From Poteriospumella lacustris (taxonomy: Eukaryota > Sar > Chrysophyceae > Chromulinales > Dinobryaceae), in assembly GCA_008000375.1 (NCBI GenBank), contig SMOI01000144.1, forward strand, positions 18,601 through 82,600: a stretch of 64,000 nucleotides of DNA, read 5' to 3'. The notes beneath the pieces are model-generated. The model was not told the DNA's origin and made no database searches. It worked only from the letters and a program-made list of their open reading frames with translations. Positions 9,619 to 19,425 of the stretch are shown piece after piece; within the stretch, counting starts at the first letter, position 1, and each line of letters begins with the position of its first letter. The translations under genes were made by a program, and so were the position numbers.

Positions 9619-10827
9619 ATGCTGCCAATATATCTGGTGTTGTTGCTACTGCAGGTGGTGGTTGTCCGATCCTCGGTCAACACCAAGCTGGGTAACTTCA
9701 CCTACCAAGCACTATCTCCATCCCTAGTTGAAACGAAGCAGCAGTTTTTGCGCACCTGCACAAAGACTGAAGCGAACGCTCTGGCGGCGAAGTTTCGATC
9801 GAAGCAAAACGATGCGTCCAACTGTGCAAAGGAGACTTGGCTAGCGGCGCTAGCTGCGTTGGATCGATCCTCCAACAAATTCATGGTTAACATCGGTGTC
9901 AATAAGGGATACAACATCGCGAACTGGATTCATTTCTTTCACCATCATGACCTCGCAAACGCCAGTTCTTGGTTTGAGGCGATGAAAGTGGTGTTACCAC
10001 CCACCATCAACGTCACGCGCTCCTATTTCGGTGGTTTTTGTCAAGAAGTAAACGATGTGTTCGATCGCCAAGCGCCGAACTACCTCTCGTCGCAACATAT
10101 GACGCTGCTGGCGGTCGATTTGAACTGTCGCAATCTGGAGTTGATCCAGAATATCTGGTCGCATTTGGAGAAGAACACACGAAATGTCACCGTGGGGCCG
10201 ACGTCGTTCAACCCGTTTGATGGCCTGTCGTTGATGACCTACTGCGCCGCGATGAGTGACTCGCTGGGGGAGATCATGGTCGATTGCTCCGTCGGCGACG
10301 AGCTCTGTAAGATCGGGCGTGCCCAATCGTCCGGCACGAAGATCCCCATCATGACCATGGATCGGCTGTATACCCAGGCCATTAATCAATTACGGTCGCT
10401 TTCCGGCGCCTCATCGTCCGCTTCGGCTGTCCCAGGGCAACCAGGTGGTGGAGCGGGTGCCTCTCGTCGACGCTTCCACCCGCAGATTGACATGCTCGTC
10501 ATCGACACGGAAGGCAACGACTACCTGGTCTTGCAAGGCAGCAAGCACCTCTTCGTCCATCGCTTAGTACGACTGGTCGCCTTTGAATATCACGAATACC
10601 CTCCGTGGGACAAGTATTCATTGCGACAGACGGTGGATTGGTTCGACAGCATGGACTACGACTGCTTCTTCCAGGGACAGGGGCGCATCTGGCAGTTGAC
10701 CCGTTGTTGGGATGCGCAGTATGAGTTCCACGGCTGGTCCAACGTACAGTGCGTCTTACGAGACGACCCTTGGTTTCTCGCTCTCCAGCCGTTTGTCGTA
10801 CAACACGCGCACTTGGCTACCATCTAA
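9619..10827 (+). CDS. FkbM-family SAM-dependent methyltransferase, secretory
   Basis: The chosen ATG gives 402 residues opening with a strong signal peptide/anchor (MLPIYLVLLLLQVVVV). An in-frame ATG at 9493 would add 42 residues before it. Motif I is MVNIGVNKGYN (about 89-99), matching the (V/I)(D/N)xGxNxG SAM loop of Methyltransf_21/FkbM enzymes. Later family landmarks are IMTMDRL (about 248), IDMLVIDTEGNDYLVLQG (about 289-306) and LVAFEYHEY. FkbM enzymes O-methylate hydroxyls on sugars, polyketides or lipids. With a secretory signal this one probably methylates a glycan in the ER/Golgi or outside the cell. A Gly/Ala/Ser-rich insertion of about 25 residues precedes the DTEG motif. There are two N-glycosylation sequons near the N-terminus. 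The exact substrate is unknown. Confidence 0.85.
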   Translation: MLPIYLVLLLLQVVVVRSSVNTKLGNFTYQALSPSLVETKQQFLRTCTKTEANALAAKFRSKQNDASNCAKETWLAALAALDRSSNKFMVNIGVNKGYNIANWIHFFHHHDLANASSWFEAMKVVLPPTINVTRSYFGGFCQEVNDVFDRQAPNYLSSQHMTLLAVDLNCRNLELIQNIWSHLEKNTRNVTVGPTSFNPFDGLSLMTYCAAMSDSLGEIMVDCSVGDELCKIGRAQSSGTKIPIMTMDRLYTQAINQLRSLSGASSSASAVPGQPGGGAGASRRRFHPQIDMLVIDTEGNDYLVLQGSKHLFVHRLVRLVAFEYHEYPPWDKYSLRQTVDWFDSMDYDCFFQGQGRIWQLTRCWDAQYEFHGWSNVQCVLRDDPWFLALQPFVVQHAHLATI

Positions 10828-11108
10828 GGTGGCCCATCGGTGGAGAGTCGGCCCGTCTCGCTGAGCCAGCGCCGTGGACCATCTTCTTATCCTTCTCTGC
10901 AGTTTGTTTGGACGCTGATATTGCTCTTTCCTGGTTGATTCGATTGATAGATTGGTTTGCTCTGTCTATATTCTTTTCACACACATACATCTCATATATA
11001 AATCCGTTTATCACGTGTCGGTACGTGTCGGTAGCTTGTTTTTAGTTACTACCACATTTTCTACATCGAGTCCTCCCCCCCCCCCCCACATCCGTTGTGA
11101 TAGTCGAC
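10828..11108. other. 3' flank of the FkbM gene
   Basis: AT-rich 3' UTR-like sequence with a run of 14 C near 11,076-11,090 and no coding signal, leading into the duplicated repeat block. Confidence 0.5.
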
Positions 11109-11255
11109 GATGCGGTCACTCACTCGGAGGATAGCTCTGATCGGTGTTTGGGAGAGATTGTCGGTGTGAACTCAAATAAAAGAAAACAATTTTATCGCTG
11201 GCTATCCGCGAGTTAATCAGCATCGATGGCTTCGATGGGGGATTGTGTGGGACCA

Positions 11256-11535
11256 GGTCACAAGGTCTGGACGGTACACGGCAGCTCCACTGCAAAGAAA
11301 TGAAGGGCTGGCGGTCACAAGGTCTGGACGGTACACGGCAGCTCCACTGCAAAGAAATGAAGGGCTGGCGGTCACAAGATCTGAATGGTACACGGTAGCT
11401 CCACTGCAAAGAAATGAAGGGCTGGCGGTCACAAGATCTGAATGGTACACGGCAGCTCCACTGCAAAGAAATGAAGGCACGGTCTGGACAGCACACGGCA
11501 GCGCCATGGTTAGAACACTGCAAAGAAATGAGGCG
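11256..11535. repeat. 57-bp minisatellite array
   Basis: Four contiguous copies of a 57-bp unit (starting GGTCACAAGGTCTGGACGGT and ending GAAATGAAGGGCTGGC) occupy 11256-11483, followed by a degenerate partial copy to about 11535. Differences include AAGGTCTGGACGG versus AAGATCTGAATGG variants. Because 57 is divisible by 3 the array reads as a 19-residue repeat on the + strand, but there is no gene context for it. One and a half units recur at about 12,055-12,158. Confidence 0.9.
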
Positions 11536-11798
11536 CTGCCGGTACCTAAGACAAATGGGGAGGACATTGACGACGTTCACGACACGACACGACACGACAC
11601 GACACGACACGACATGGCACGACACAAGGCAGAGGGAGATGGAAGATAACGCTCCGGTTGGAGCGAATGGCGCGCAGAAGATGACAAGGGATCACAGTGC
11701 GCGAGAAACAACGACCAAAAATGAGAGGAACAAATGCAACAACAACAAGGAGACTGCTAATTGGATGACACCCAACGCGAATAGGACAGAATAGGATA

Positions 11799-11904
11799 GG
11801 AGCAGGTGCAACTGAGCTGTTTTTCGAGTTGCGCACGATCGAAGCACCCGCCTGACGACTCCCAGACGCACCTGCTCCGACAGCGTTGGAGTTGACAAAC
11901 AGAC
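11799..11904 (-). pseudogene. Copied fragment of the permease C-terminal coding region
   Basis: This stretch is a close copy of 13040-13146 inside the permease gene, in the same orientation. It would encode a stretch like FVNSNAVGAGASGSRQAG followed by SIVRNSKNSSVAPAP, against the permease's FVNSNAAGAGSSGSRQAG. It lacks the rest of the gene and is joined directly to non-coding repeat on both sides, so it is a gene fragment, not an exon. Confidence 0.85.
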
Positions 11905-12584
11905 GATGCGGACACTCACTCGGATAGCTCTGATCGGTGTTTGGGAGAGATTGTCGGCGTAAGCTGAAATGAAAATACCAAAATATATGTCGCAGCGCTG
12001 GCTGTCCGCGAGTTAATGAGCATCGATGGCTTCGATGGGGGATTGTGTGGGACCAGGTCACAAGGTCTGGACGGTACACGGCAGCTCCACTGCAAAGAAA
12101 TGAAGGCAAGGTCTGGACAGCACACGGCAGCGCCACGGCTAGAACACTGCAAAGAAATGGTGGGCTGCGGGTGGGGGGGGGGGGGGGAAGCATTGACAAA
12201 AAGAGGGGGGGGGCATTGACGACGTTGACGACACGACACGACGCGAAACGACACGAAAAGACACGACACTGCAGTAGGCAGAGGGAGATGGGAAATGACG
12301 CTCCCGTTGGAGCGAATGGCGCGCCCGTGCTAAAAAGGGATCACAGAGCGCGAGAAACAAAGACAAAACTAATGAGGGGAACAAATGCAACAACAACAAG
12401 GAGACTGCTATTTGGATAACACCCAACGCGAATAGGACAGTATAGGATAGGATGGGATATAATAGGATATGCGGGGGCAACGCGAACAGGAAAACACATG
12501 CCGATGGGCGGTGTGGAGCTATGCATCAGGCAGCAAGAACTACTACGGGCGGATTTGTCGTTTTGGGATCAAAACGAAGGTAGG

Positions 12585-14784
12585 TTAGAGGGCTTCATCG
12601 TCGATGTCGTCTCCGTCGGTGGCCCCTTCGATGACTTCGTGCAGTAGCACCTCCGCGTCGAAGTCGCTGGGAGCTTCGCCGAGTTCTAACAGCGCGTTCG
12701 ACGTGGGCTTTGTCACTGCCACAAACTGATTCGGCAGCGCTTCGGCGAGCTGTCCAGCGACATCCTGAGGGCCCGCTATCAACACTTCGAGGAACTTCTG
12801 ACTCTCCGCCATGCTCATGGCCTTGCCAGACCAGCCGACCTTCGTCGACTTCGTCGCTATCCACGACATCCGTCGATGTGCCTCTCGCGCAGGACCGTCG
12901 TCGGTGGTCTCCTCGCAGCGGAGTTCTTGGCTCTTGGCAACGGCGATGTTGGTGGCTCCCGTGTCATGCGCAGGGGTAGCGACAGCGGTGTCCGTTGGTG
13001 CCTTCCTTGACGATAGGGCGGCGGTTGATGTCGACACGGGAGCAGGAGCAACTGAGCTGTTTTTCGAGTTGCGCACGATCGATCCACCCGCCTGACGACT
13101 TCCAGAGGAACCTGCTCCAGCAGCGTTGGAGTTGACAAACAGAGACGCAGGAAGGGAAAAGGCGCCCATCAGAGCGTCCACCATCTTTTGTTGCGGGGAA
13201 CGGGCCTTGTTCGTTTTGGACTTGTTGGCGTTGAGGATGTACGCCTTCATGAAGTGCTTCTGCTCTTCTTTGGAGAAGTACTGCGTATGGCGGGCGTAGA
13301 ACACGTAGTATATGGCGGCCGCACCCATGTAGACGAAGTACGTGGTGATCGAATTGTAGTTGGCCTGCAAGACGATCACCGCGATACACAAAATGATCGC
13401 GATCCCGATGCCGATGACCGCACCCGCGATGCCCAGCGGACTGGTCCAGTGACGCTTCATGCCGCTGAAGCGAAACCGGAACACGATGAAGGAGGCGAAC
13501 ATACCGATGTACACGAAGGTGGCGCCGATCATCATGGCGGTGTAGCACGCCTTGACTCCTGCGACACTGTTGATGCGCTGGTTGCCCACGCACATGGGGA
13601 ACTGAATGAGAGACGACACCACCAGTGCCACTATCGGGGTCTCGTTCGGACCATACGTCGTCGCGAAGACACTGGGCAACAGACCAGATCGCGCTAAGGA
13701 CGCCACTTGGTAGCCGCATCCCCACATAAACGTCAACGCGGAGGCAAACAACGGTATGATCGCGAACAAGGGACCGTAGAACATGAAGTTGGGGGTGTCA
13801 AACATCTGAATGAAGCCGATCGTGAATGGAAACGGATTGTTGATCCACGCGGGAGGGTATAGAAAGCCAGGATAGTTGCATAAGGTGGCGAGAATCGCCC
13901 AGAAGATGCATCCGAAGGTGAACAACGTCCCAAGGACCAGCGCTCTGGGAAGGTTTTGATGCACCTACAACAGAACGTCATAAGTACACTGCTCTTTCCA
14001 TCGACGAGGAGTATTCTACACGAAACGACGTACATTTTTCACTCGATCGCAAGTCTGTGGAACGATCTCCAATCCGATGTAAACCCAAATCGGAAGATAC
14101 AGCGACTCGAGAAAGGCTTGTTCGTCCCCATCAAACGTCGACACGTCTAACTGCCCATAGAGCTGAACGTCGATGTCCTTAGTGTTGCCAATGCAAAACA
14201 TCAGCACGGTTCCGATGGAGATTAGACCCAGGATGATGACGGTGTTCCAAAAGAGCGAGCCTCCTCGGACATGGATGCCGAGCAGCAACAGGTAGCAAAT
14301 CAACATCCATATCGGTGTAAGATGGGCCTTGGTCTCAAACACCATTGTACATGCAGAGGAGAGCAAGTACAAGCAAACCACCACCTTCATGATGTTCTCC
14401 AGCACTTCGCTCGCACCGACCAAAAAGCCCCAAAAGGGACCGAGAGCTGCTCTGCAGAACCCAAATGAACCCCCAGCGAATGGGACCACGCTCGTCAGCT
14501 CGGCAAAGCACAGAGCCAGCATGACATACATGAGCCCAACGATGGCATGGCCCAGGAGAAGTTTCTTCAGTCCTTCAGTTGCCCCTGAAAAGCGCAGCCC
14601 CGATAGAAGTTACGTTACTATTTCAATCATCGAACAGCAAGTAAGCCTTACCAATGTTCCACACAGTAGACACTCCGCCACATTGGACACCAATGACCAT
14701 GAACAGAATTGACCAAAAGCCTGCTGTCCGTTTCTTGGCGGGGATTCCGTCGGATCCCTGATTGATCACCTCAGCGTCGTTCAT
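12585..14784 (-). CDS. APC-superfamily amino-acid permease
   Basis: Three exons (14784..14652, 14584..14034, 13964..12585) with 67- and 69-nt introns encode 687 residues. The first exon has GFWSILFMVIGVQCGGVSTVWNIG, followed across the junction by GATEGLKK and AELTSVVPFAGGSFGFCRAALG. This is the TM1 to TM3 signature of amino acid/polyamine/organocation transporters, closest in feel to the ethanolamine/amino-acid permease branch. About 12 membrane helices run to residue ~500. The last ~180 residues are a hydrophilic tail rich in Ser, Ala, Asn and Glu ending in an acidic stretch (DGDDIDDEAL), likely cytosolic and regulatory. The start ATG at 14784 follows a possible acceptor (TTTGTGCAG at about 14,800), so a 5' UTR intron may exist. 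Part of its tail coding region has been copied into the repeat block downstream. Confidence 0.85.
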
Positions 14785-15177
14785 ACTTTCCAACCGCAGT
14801 CTGCACAAAAACAATGAATGTTGCTTCAGGCTGTACTTTCTGCCACGAAAGCCTCAGAGATGAATCAAGATGGCCACATCTTCAAGAGGATCGCTGTCAT
14901 TGTCATTCATTCACTGCAAGTGACGTGTGCAACTCAATCAGCATGCAACGGCACTGCACACACTGCACGTGGAGCAGCACCGGAGCCGCCAGGAGGTGGT
15001 CGGTCCAACCTCTGCCATTTGACCCTATCCTAAGCACCAAATCCACTTCAGTGGCTAGTTTGGCGATGAATGTTGATACTGACTGAGGCTTGAGACTGAG
15101 ACGAGGAAACACCACCATGTGTTCAAGACAGTACTATCGCATTGTGCTTTACAAACAATGGCAGAGCAGTTCCGTAG
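14785..15177. other. Gap between permease and DUF616-like gene
   Basis: About 390 bp holding the permease upstream region and the 3' end of the next minus-strand gene. No coding sequence is supported. A possible 5' UTR exon boundary of the permease lies near 14,800. Confidence 0.45.
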
Positions 15178-16395
15178 CTATCGTTGGTGATGCCAAGTCT
15201 TGAAGTACAAGTCGTTGTGTAGCGCAGTTCCGTGAATACGGTTGTCGGGAAGCTGATACGGGTGGATGTTCAGCTTCCACGCGACGTATGGAAACGAGAC
15301 TTGGTCTTGGGTGGTGTACACCAGATTTTGCTGCCACCAAAGATTCAAAAACGTCGCTGTTTCTGGTCGTTGCATGTTCAACGCCACCAACGCCGTGCAA
15401 AACACCGCTCGGTACCGTTCGGGCGGTCCGTCGATCATTTTCGGTTTGTAGTTCCCATCGCGTTCGAAGAAGCTGTCGGCGTAGCCCTCATCGCGATAGC
15501 GCTCATACCTGCAAAGGAAACGAAGATGGATAAACATGAGTGGTAAGGTGAAATGGACCGGTGGGGAGAGAACGTACTGGTGGGTGACGTTTTGAATCGG
15601 CTGTGCCATCGAATCGAACTCGGTCGAGGAGTACTTCGGCAAATGGGCGGAGGCCATCACCTCATCGGCCAGACCATTGCGTCGTAGATTGTCGTGCTCA
15701 AATGAGACGATGGGGGATGGACGATAGGTGCGGGCGTCAAATTCTACATCACGAGGAACGGTGTGATTGAAACGCTTCTGTCTTGCGTACGGCCGGACAA
15801 CGCGTCGATGAGATTTCACTACGTTTGCATAGCCGCAGAGATACTCCACCATGTAGGCAGCTGTTTCCGGATTGATGATTTTCAAGGTGGCATCCAGCCA
15901 AATGACAATGTGGTAGCCCTTCAACTCAGGGAGACGGTGGAGGTTGAGTTTGAAGACCTTCGCGCGGTTGAAAGGATGCTGGTTCTTCAGCAGCGAGTTG
16001 ACATCTTCTGGCGATCGGTCGCGCTCGTCAAGTCCAAAGCGATAACGATCGGCGTCAACTCTTTTCCATTTGTTGTAGGCGACTTTCGAGTTGTTGGCAC
16101 CGAAAGTACTGTGGAAAACGGTGTCGGTGTACGCGATGAAATCAACTGGCAATGATTGGTCCACTGGTTCTTTGCAGGAATGCTCATATGTACCGATCAA
16201 GGTCGTAACGAAGGCGATCCTTAGTTCAGATAGTGGAGGACACAAAGTATGGTTCTGGGCTGTCACTGTTTGCGGTTGGAGATGTTTGGAGACTGTGCTC
16301 TTAGACTTCGGTGGTGCCTTCAGAGTGCTGGTCGCCAGGAGGACCATCAATGAGAGCAAGATTATGGCATTCCGTACTGACAGGATGGACCCCAT
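15178..16395 (-). CDS. DUF616/TOD1-MUCI70-like glycosyltransferase, type II membrane
   Basis: Two exons (16395..15578 and 15508..15178) flank a 69-nt intron whose length is a multiple of three and whose frame stays open. The GTACGT donor, the TTTGCAG acceptor and the fit of ...NVTHQ-YERYRDEG argue that it is removed. The product is 382 residues with an N-terminal anchor at about 8-24. The pattern FNRAKVFKLNLHRLPELKG, then VIWLDATLKI (about 164-173, where the acidic donor-binding motif is expected), then basic RRVVRPYARQ, and a C-terminal LWWQQNLVYTTQDQVSFPYV resembles the DUF616 family. That family includes plant TOD1 and MUCI70 glycan transferases. I infer a Golgi glycosyltransferase. The match is by motif order only, so the family call is moderate. 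Confidence 0.65.
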   Translation of the reverse strand: MGSILSVRNAIILLSLMVLLATSTLKAPPKSKSTVSKHLQPQTVTAQNHTLCPPLSELRIAFVTTLIGTYEHSCKEPVDQSLPVDFIAYTDTVFHSTFGANNSKVAYNKWKRVDADRYRFGLDERDRSPEDVNSLLKNQHPFNRAKVFKLNLHRLPELKGYHIVIWLDATLKIINPETAAYMVEYLCGYANVVKSHRRVVRPYARQKRFNHTVPRDVEFDARTYRPSPIVSFEHDNLRRNGLADEVMASAHLPKYSSTEFDSMAQPIQNVTHQYVLSPPVHFTLPLMFIHLRFLCRYERYRDEGYADSFFERDGNYKPKMIDGPPERYRAVFCTALVALNMQRPETATFLNLWWQQNLVYTTQDQVSFPYVAWKLNIHPYQLPDNRIHGTALHNDLYFKTWHHQR

Positions 16396-16958
16396 ATTGC
16401 TACTGCCCACGACTCGATCAACTCCAGTATCGAGTCAGGCGGCTATTGAATGATCTCCCGTCTACAGTGAATCATCAGAACTCAAACAACGTCTTAACTA
16501 CGACTAATCCTCACACTAAACAACTCAGATCCATGCCCTGTTTGCTTGTGGCTTTCTTTTTCCCACTTGTTGATTGATTGATTTGGGATTGATTGACGCC
16601 GATATCGACGCTTTGTCGTCGTCGTCGTCATCACGTTCATCGACCACGACGACGATGATGATGTGGACGACGGACGACGAAAAACACGAAGACGTCGCAG
16701 AGGCCGCTGCTGCGACTCGTCGGCCGCAGGCGGCTGCTGCTGCGGAAAGAAAGAAAAAGAAAAGAGACACGACTCTCTGACTCCTGGGTTGGTTCTCAAC
16801 ACGTGTGAAACGAAATCGTGCGAACGAGAACAAGAAATCGGGTCTCCAAGTCTTCATTGAAGTCGGACTTTCGCCGAAGTATCATTTGTGTGCGTGTGTG
16901 ACTGGTAAATTGAAAAAGAGAAACTTGCTGCTTGGCTGAGGACACCATCGAAATCACC
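16396..16958. promoter_or_regulatory. Divergent intergenic region, 563 bp
   Basis: It separates the minus-strand DUF616-like gene from the plus-strand membrane protein gene and should contain both promoters. A (GTC)n/(GAC)n-rich stretch lies at about 16,615-16,680. No core promoter motif is claimed. Confidence 0.4.
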
Positions 16959-17987
16959 ATGCGAAAAGGGTGGGTTCGAACGCTGTCATCGATAGCATCG
17001 GCGTTGATCCTTGCTTGGTCACTGATTCTCTTCGCCCATGTCATTTTGGTCACCATGCCCAAGTCGTGGATACTAGAGACGGAGGCATATCTCCCCTCGC
17101 CGTATCGACAACTACAGCAGTTCGTTTTGTGGAGTCATCAATTGGCCAAACAAGATTTCCCGTCGCGGTGCGTCGCAGTCACAGTGAGCTCCGTCAATGT
17201 ATTCCGGTCGTGGTGGAAGGAAATCCTCCTGGCTATTCTCGTGTTTCATTGGGATGCACGTTACGCCGGTAAGTGCGACGGTTTGCCGTGTTCTGTCGAT
17301 CGCACGTTCACCGTCATTTACGGCCGTGTTGACGCTACTACTTTAGAAAATATCAGCGCTCTCCTAGACACCATGGGCCTGTCGTGGTTGCTTGTTCCGT
17401 TTCAATTGCTGCAGAATGCTTATGACTTCGCCTTGGGCAGTGGCGATTCGTATGAGGACGATGCGTTCGGCGACAGATCCTCTGATGAGGGCGATCCGCC
17501 GCCTCCGTTGATGCTGGACCCGCAGTTCATGCATGTATTTGAGCAAGAGCACCACGGTACTGTCGTACCTGCCTCGCCGATGGTTTTCGATCGCGTGTAC
17601 GGCTTGATACCGCAGGACGTTCAGCAGCTCTGGGCCAACGAGGCAGCCAAGCGGGAAGCAGTACGGCAAGAGGTATCCGTACGGCGGAAGCAAGCACCAT
17701 TGCCTCCCGTACGTTATTCTGAGTGTGCAATCATGGAAAGTCATGGACCAGAGCCCGAGGAGGTGACGTACATGACGGTGGTAGCTCCGCAGCCGATCCG
17801 CGACCGATCGCGGTCTCGATCGATGAACCGCGACATCAAATCTCCTGAGGAGAACGACCACGACCACGACCACGACCACGATCACGACCACGACGTGATG
17901 ATGGTCAACCAGAGCGATCTACATCGCGGACTCACATCGTCTGTCTCGCCCATGCCTGGTGGAGCACCCTTGTGGGAAGATGATTGA
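16959..17987 (+). CDS. Unknown membrane protein with His-Asp repeat
   Basis: The ATG at 16959 (context ATCACCATG) starts a frame that contains a likely in-frame 78-nt intron at 17269..17346 (GTAAGT ... CTACTACTTTAG). Its removal gives 316 residues. Residues 8-33 form a transmembrane helix (SSIASALILAWSLILFAHVI), and one or two weaker hydrophobic stretches follow. The middle is acidic (SSDEGDPPPP), then comes a basic linker (RDRSRSRSMNRD) and a run of seven Asp-His pairs from tandem GACCAC hexamers at about 17,858-17,896. Such His/Asp runs can bind Zn or Cu, but that is inference. I do not recognise a family. If the intron is not spliced, a Cys-containing 26-residue segment is inserted. Confidence 0.55.
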   Translation: MRKGWVRTLSSIASALILAWSLILFAHVILVTMPKSWILETEAYLPSPYRQLQQFVLWSHQLAKQDFPSRCVAVTVSSVNVFRSWWKEILLAILVFHWDARYAGKCDGLPCSVDRTFTVIYGRVDATTLENISALLDTMGLSWLLVPFQLLQNAYDFALGSGDSYEDDAFGDRSSDEGDPPPPLMLDPQFMHVFEQEHHGTVVPASPMVFDRVYGLIPQDVQQLWANEAAKREAVRQEVSVRRKQAPLPPVRYSECAIMESHGPEPEEVTYMTVVAPQPIRDRSRSRSMNRDIKSPEENDHDHDHDHDHDHDVMMVNQSDLHRGLTSSVSPMPGGAPLWEDD

Positions 17988-18254
17988 ACAGCTGTTTGTG
18001 CATTCGTTTTGCCGTGTGCTTTTGTATATAGTAGTCGTTGGAGCTGTATGTTGTGGTTCTTGTGATTTATCGCGTCTGTGGCGCGCTTGTGTGTTTCTGT
18101 TCACGCCACACGACCTCTTCGTTTCTGCGCACCTTAATTACCCTTTACGGCGTGCATGATCGGGACAGATGGATGAATTAATGTGAACAATGGAGCGCTG
18201 GTCACAGACACAAGCAACTACACAGGTCAAGAGGCACTACACAGGTAAACTGAT
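17988..18254. other. Convergent 3' gap
   Basis: A 267-bp gap lies between two convergent genes, with AT-rich 3' UTR-like sequence and nothing else recognisable. Confidence 0.4.
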
Positions 18255-18932
18255 CTACAACTGCAGCGCAAAGGGAGGCCGCGCCGCATAGTTCTGTTGA
18301 ATGGTAGTAGAGAACCCCATAGGTGCCGATGAGACGGCCGAGACAGGCTTGATAACTTCTATGGAGGCGCTGTCTTCGCTGTTCGTGAGGTGGGTTGTCG
18401 ATGGCTCAGGGACGTTGGTGACTGTGTTGGAGGCAAATGGCGACTGCTGGCGAATCTTCCGTATTATGGGCACCAGTTTGACCGTGAGAATGATCTTCGT
18501 GGGTAATGTGAACGGGCGAATCAGCTTCCTGAAGCAAGAAGACTCGCCGTAGGCGACTCCTAATCGGCTGGTGAGCAGCTCGTTGTTCGCAATCACCTTG
18601 GGCATCAGCGACGCGATTTTGGCCAGTGGTTTCTCTAAGATAGGAAACGTCGACAGCGGGAAAAAGTAACACAGCGACCAGGTCAGCGCGAGCATAAAAA
18701 TCCCCATCGCCTCGTGAATCACCACCGCCGTGGCGATGTCGTCGGCGGTAAGTCCCTGCTCCTTGAATGCGTTGATCAATCGATTACGAAGTCCGAATCC
18801 TCTTGATATCACTCCTCGAATACCACTGCTTTCATCAGAAGCTACTAACTCTGGCGCATCAAGAGAGGACGTGATCGCTGGAGTGCCGACATGCCACGAA
18901 ACCGATGGCAACCGCGGGGAAAGGTGAACCAT
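18255..18932 (-). CDS. FAM210/DUF1279-like small membrane protein
   Basis: The ATG at 18932 gives 225 residues. An in-frame ATG at 19031 would extend it by 33, and a possible intron ends just before the nearer ATG. The core (about 50-165) has NRLINAFKEQGLTADDIA, then a helix IHEAMGIFMLALTWSLCYFF, then YGESSCFRKLIRPFTLPTKI ending in LTVKLVPIIRKIR. A short helix, a polar YGES/YxES motif and an R-KPxTxPxK basic turn before a second amphipathic helix is the pattern of DUF1279 (FAM210A/B-type mitochondrial membrane proteins). The N-terminus is basic and hydroxylated and could be a mitochondrial presequence. The C-terminus is low-complexity Ser/Thr. The family assignment is tentative. Confidence 0.5.
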   Translation of the reverse strand: MVHLSPRLPSVSWHVGTPAITSSLDAPELVASDESSGIRGVISRGFGLRNRLINAFKEQGLTADDIATAVVIHEAMGIFMLALTWSLCYFFPLSTFPILEKPLAKIASLMPKVIANNELLTSRLGVAYGESSCFRKLIRPFTLPTKIILTVKLVPIIRKIRQQSPFASNTVTNVPEPSTTHLTNSEDSASIEVIKPVSAVSSAPMGFSTTIQQNYAARPPFALQL

Positions 18933-19199
18933 TCTGATCGTAGAACTCTGTTCGCAATTCACAACTTCGATTACCACCAAAAGAGTGGATTGGTATACAT
19001 AGCGCAACCTTTGTGGCGTTTCTTCTGGCATATGTATGGTGTCCGTACCGTAGATGTCTCGGTCTCTGTCGTCGTCTCTTGGACCGACGACGATTTCTTG
19101 CGCCAGAAACAACGCTTTCTTTGGAGCTATGGCCACTTCTTCTCTGTGTCTTTACCGTCTAAAATAGGCCCGGGGGTTGGGGTTGTTGTGGGGGACGGT
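18933..19199. other. Upstream region of the FAM210-like gene
   Basis: Probable promoter/5' UTR of the leftward gene, possibly with an upstream exon containing the alternative ATG at 19031. Nothing else is seen. Confidence 0.35.
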
Positions 19200-19425
19200 C
19201 AGGTCAAGTGCAAGGGAGAGAGTCATCCCGAAGCGATGTTTGATGATCACGGACGGCCCCTCTCGTTTCGTCCTTGTGAAACAACCTGGACGGACAACCG
19301 CTTCGTCCGCTGTTGATGAGAGCATCCTTGTCCTTGTTGATGGCTACGATGTTCTTCGAGTCTTTCATGCCTGAAAGATGCTGGATGGCGCCGGTGTCAC
19401 AGGATCAGTGTCAATAGGAATCTTT
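19200..19425 (-). pseudogene. Chimeric ETF-alpha fragment, copy A
   Basis: The segment about 19,320-19,420 is a degenerate copy of the last coding part of the intact ETF alpha gene (50,100-50,200). GTCCTTGTTGATGGCTACGA and GAGTCTTTCATGCC...GAAAGATGCTG match almost base for base on the same strand. Its left flank (AAGGGAGAG...CATCCCGAAGCG...GATCACGGACGG) is absent from the intact gene but present next to the second fragment at 49,517-49,740. The two fragments are therefore copies of one chimeric unit. Frames are broken and no start exists. Confidence 0.75.

Larger units (their letters stand above)
11109..12453. repeat. Tandem segmental duplication, two diverged units
   Basis: Unit 1 (11109-11800) and unit 2 (11905-12453) are direct copies. 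Both begin GATGCGG(T/A)CACTCACTCGG and share the segment TCTGATCGGTGTTTGGGAGA. They then share the block around ATCGATGGCTTCGATGGGGG, one or more 57-bp minisatellite units, an ACGACACGACACG run, and the block GCAGAGGGAGATGG through AACCAACAAC-like and CAACGCGAATAGGACAG sequences. Unit 2 is shorter mainly because it has fewer minisatellite copies, and it carries G runs near 12,172-12,190. A 106-bp copy of the neighbouring permease coding region joins the two units. No open frame across the block looks protein-coding. Confidence 0.85.

Noticed and set aside
11256-11535. Possible CRISPR array
   Set aside because: The 57-bp units are contiguous with no unique spacers, the genome is eukaryotic and no cas genes are present.
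11245-11640. A + strand frame encoding 19-residue repeats
   Set aside because: It is open only because the unit length is divisible by three. There is no start context, domain or splice link to other coding sequence.
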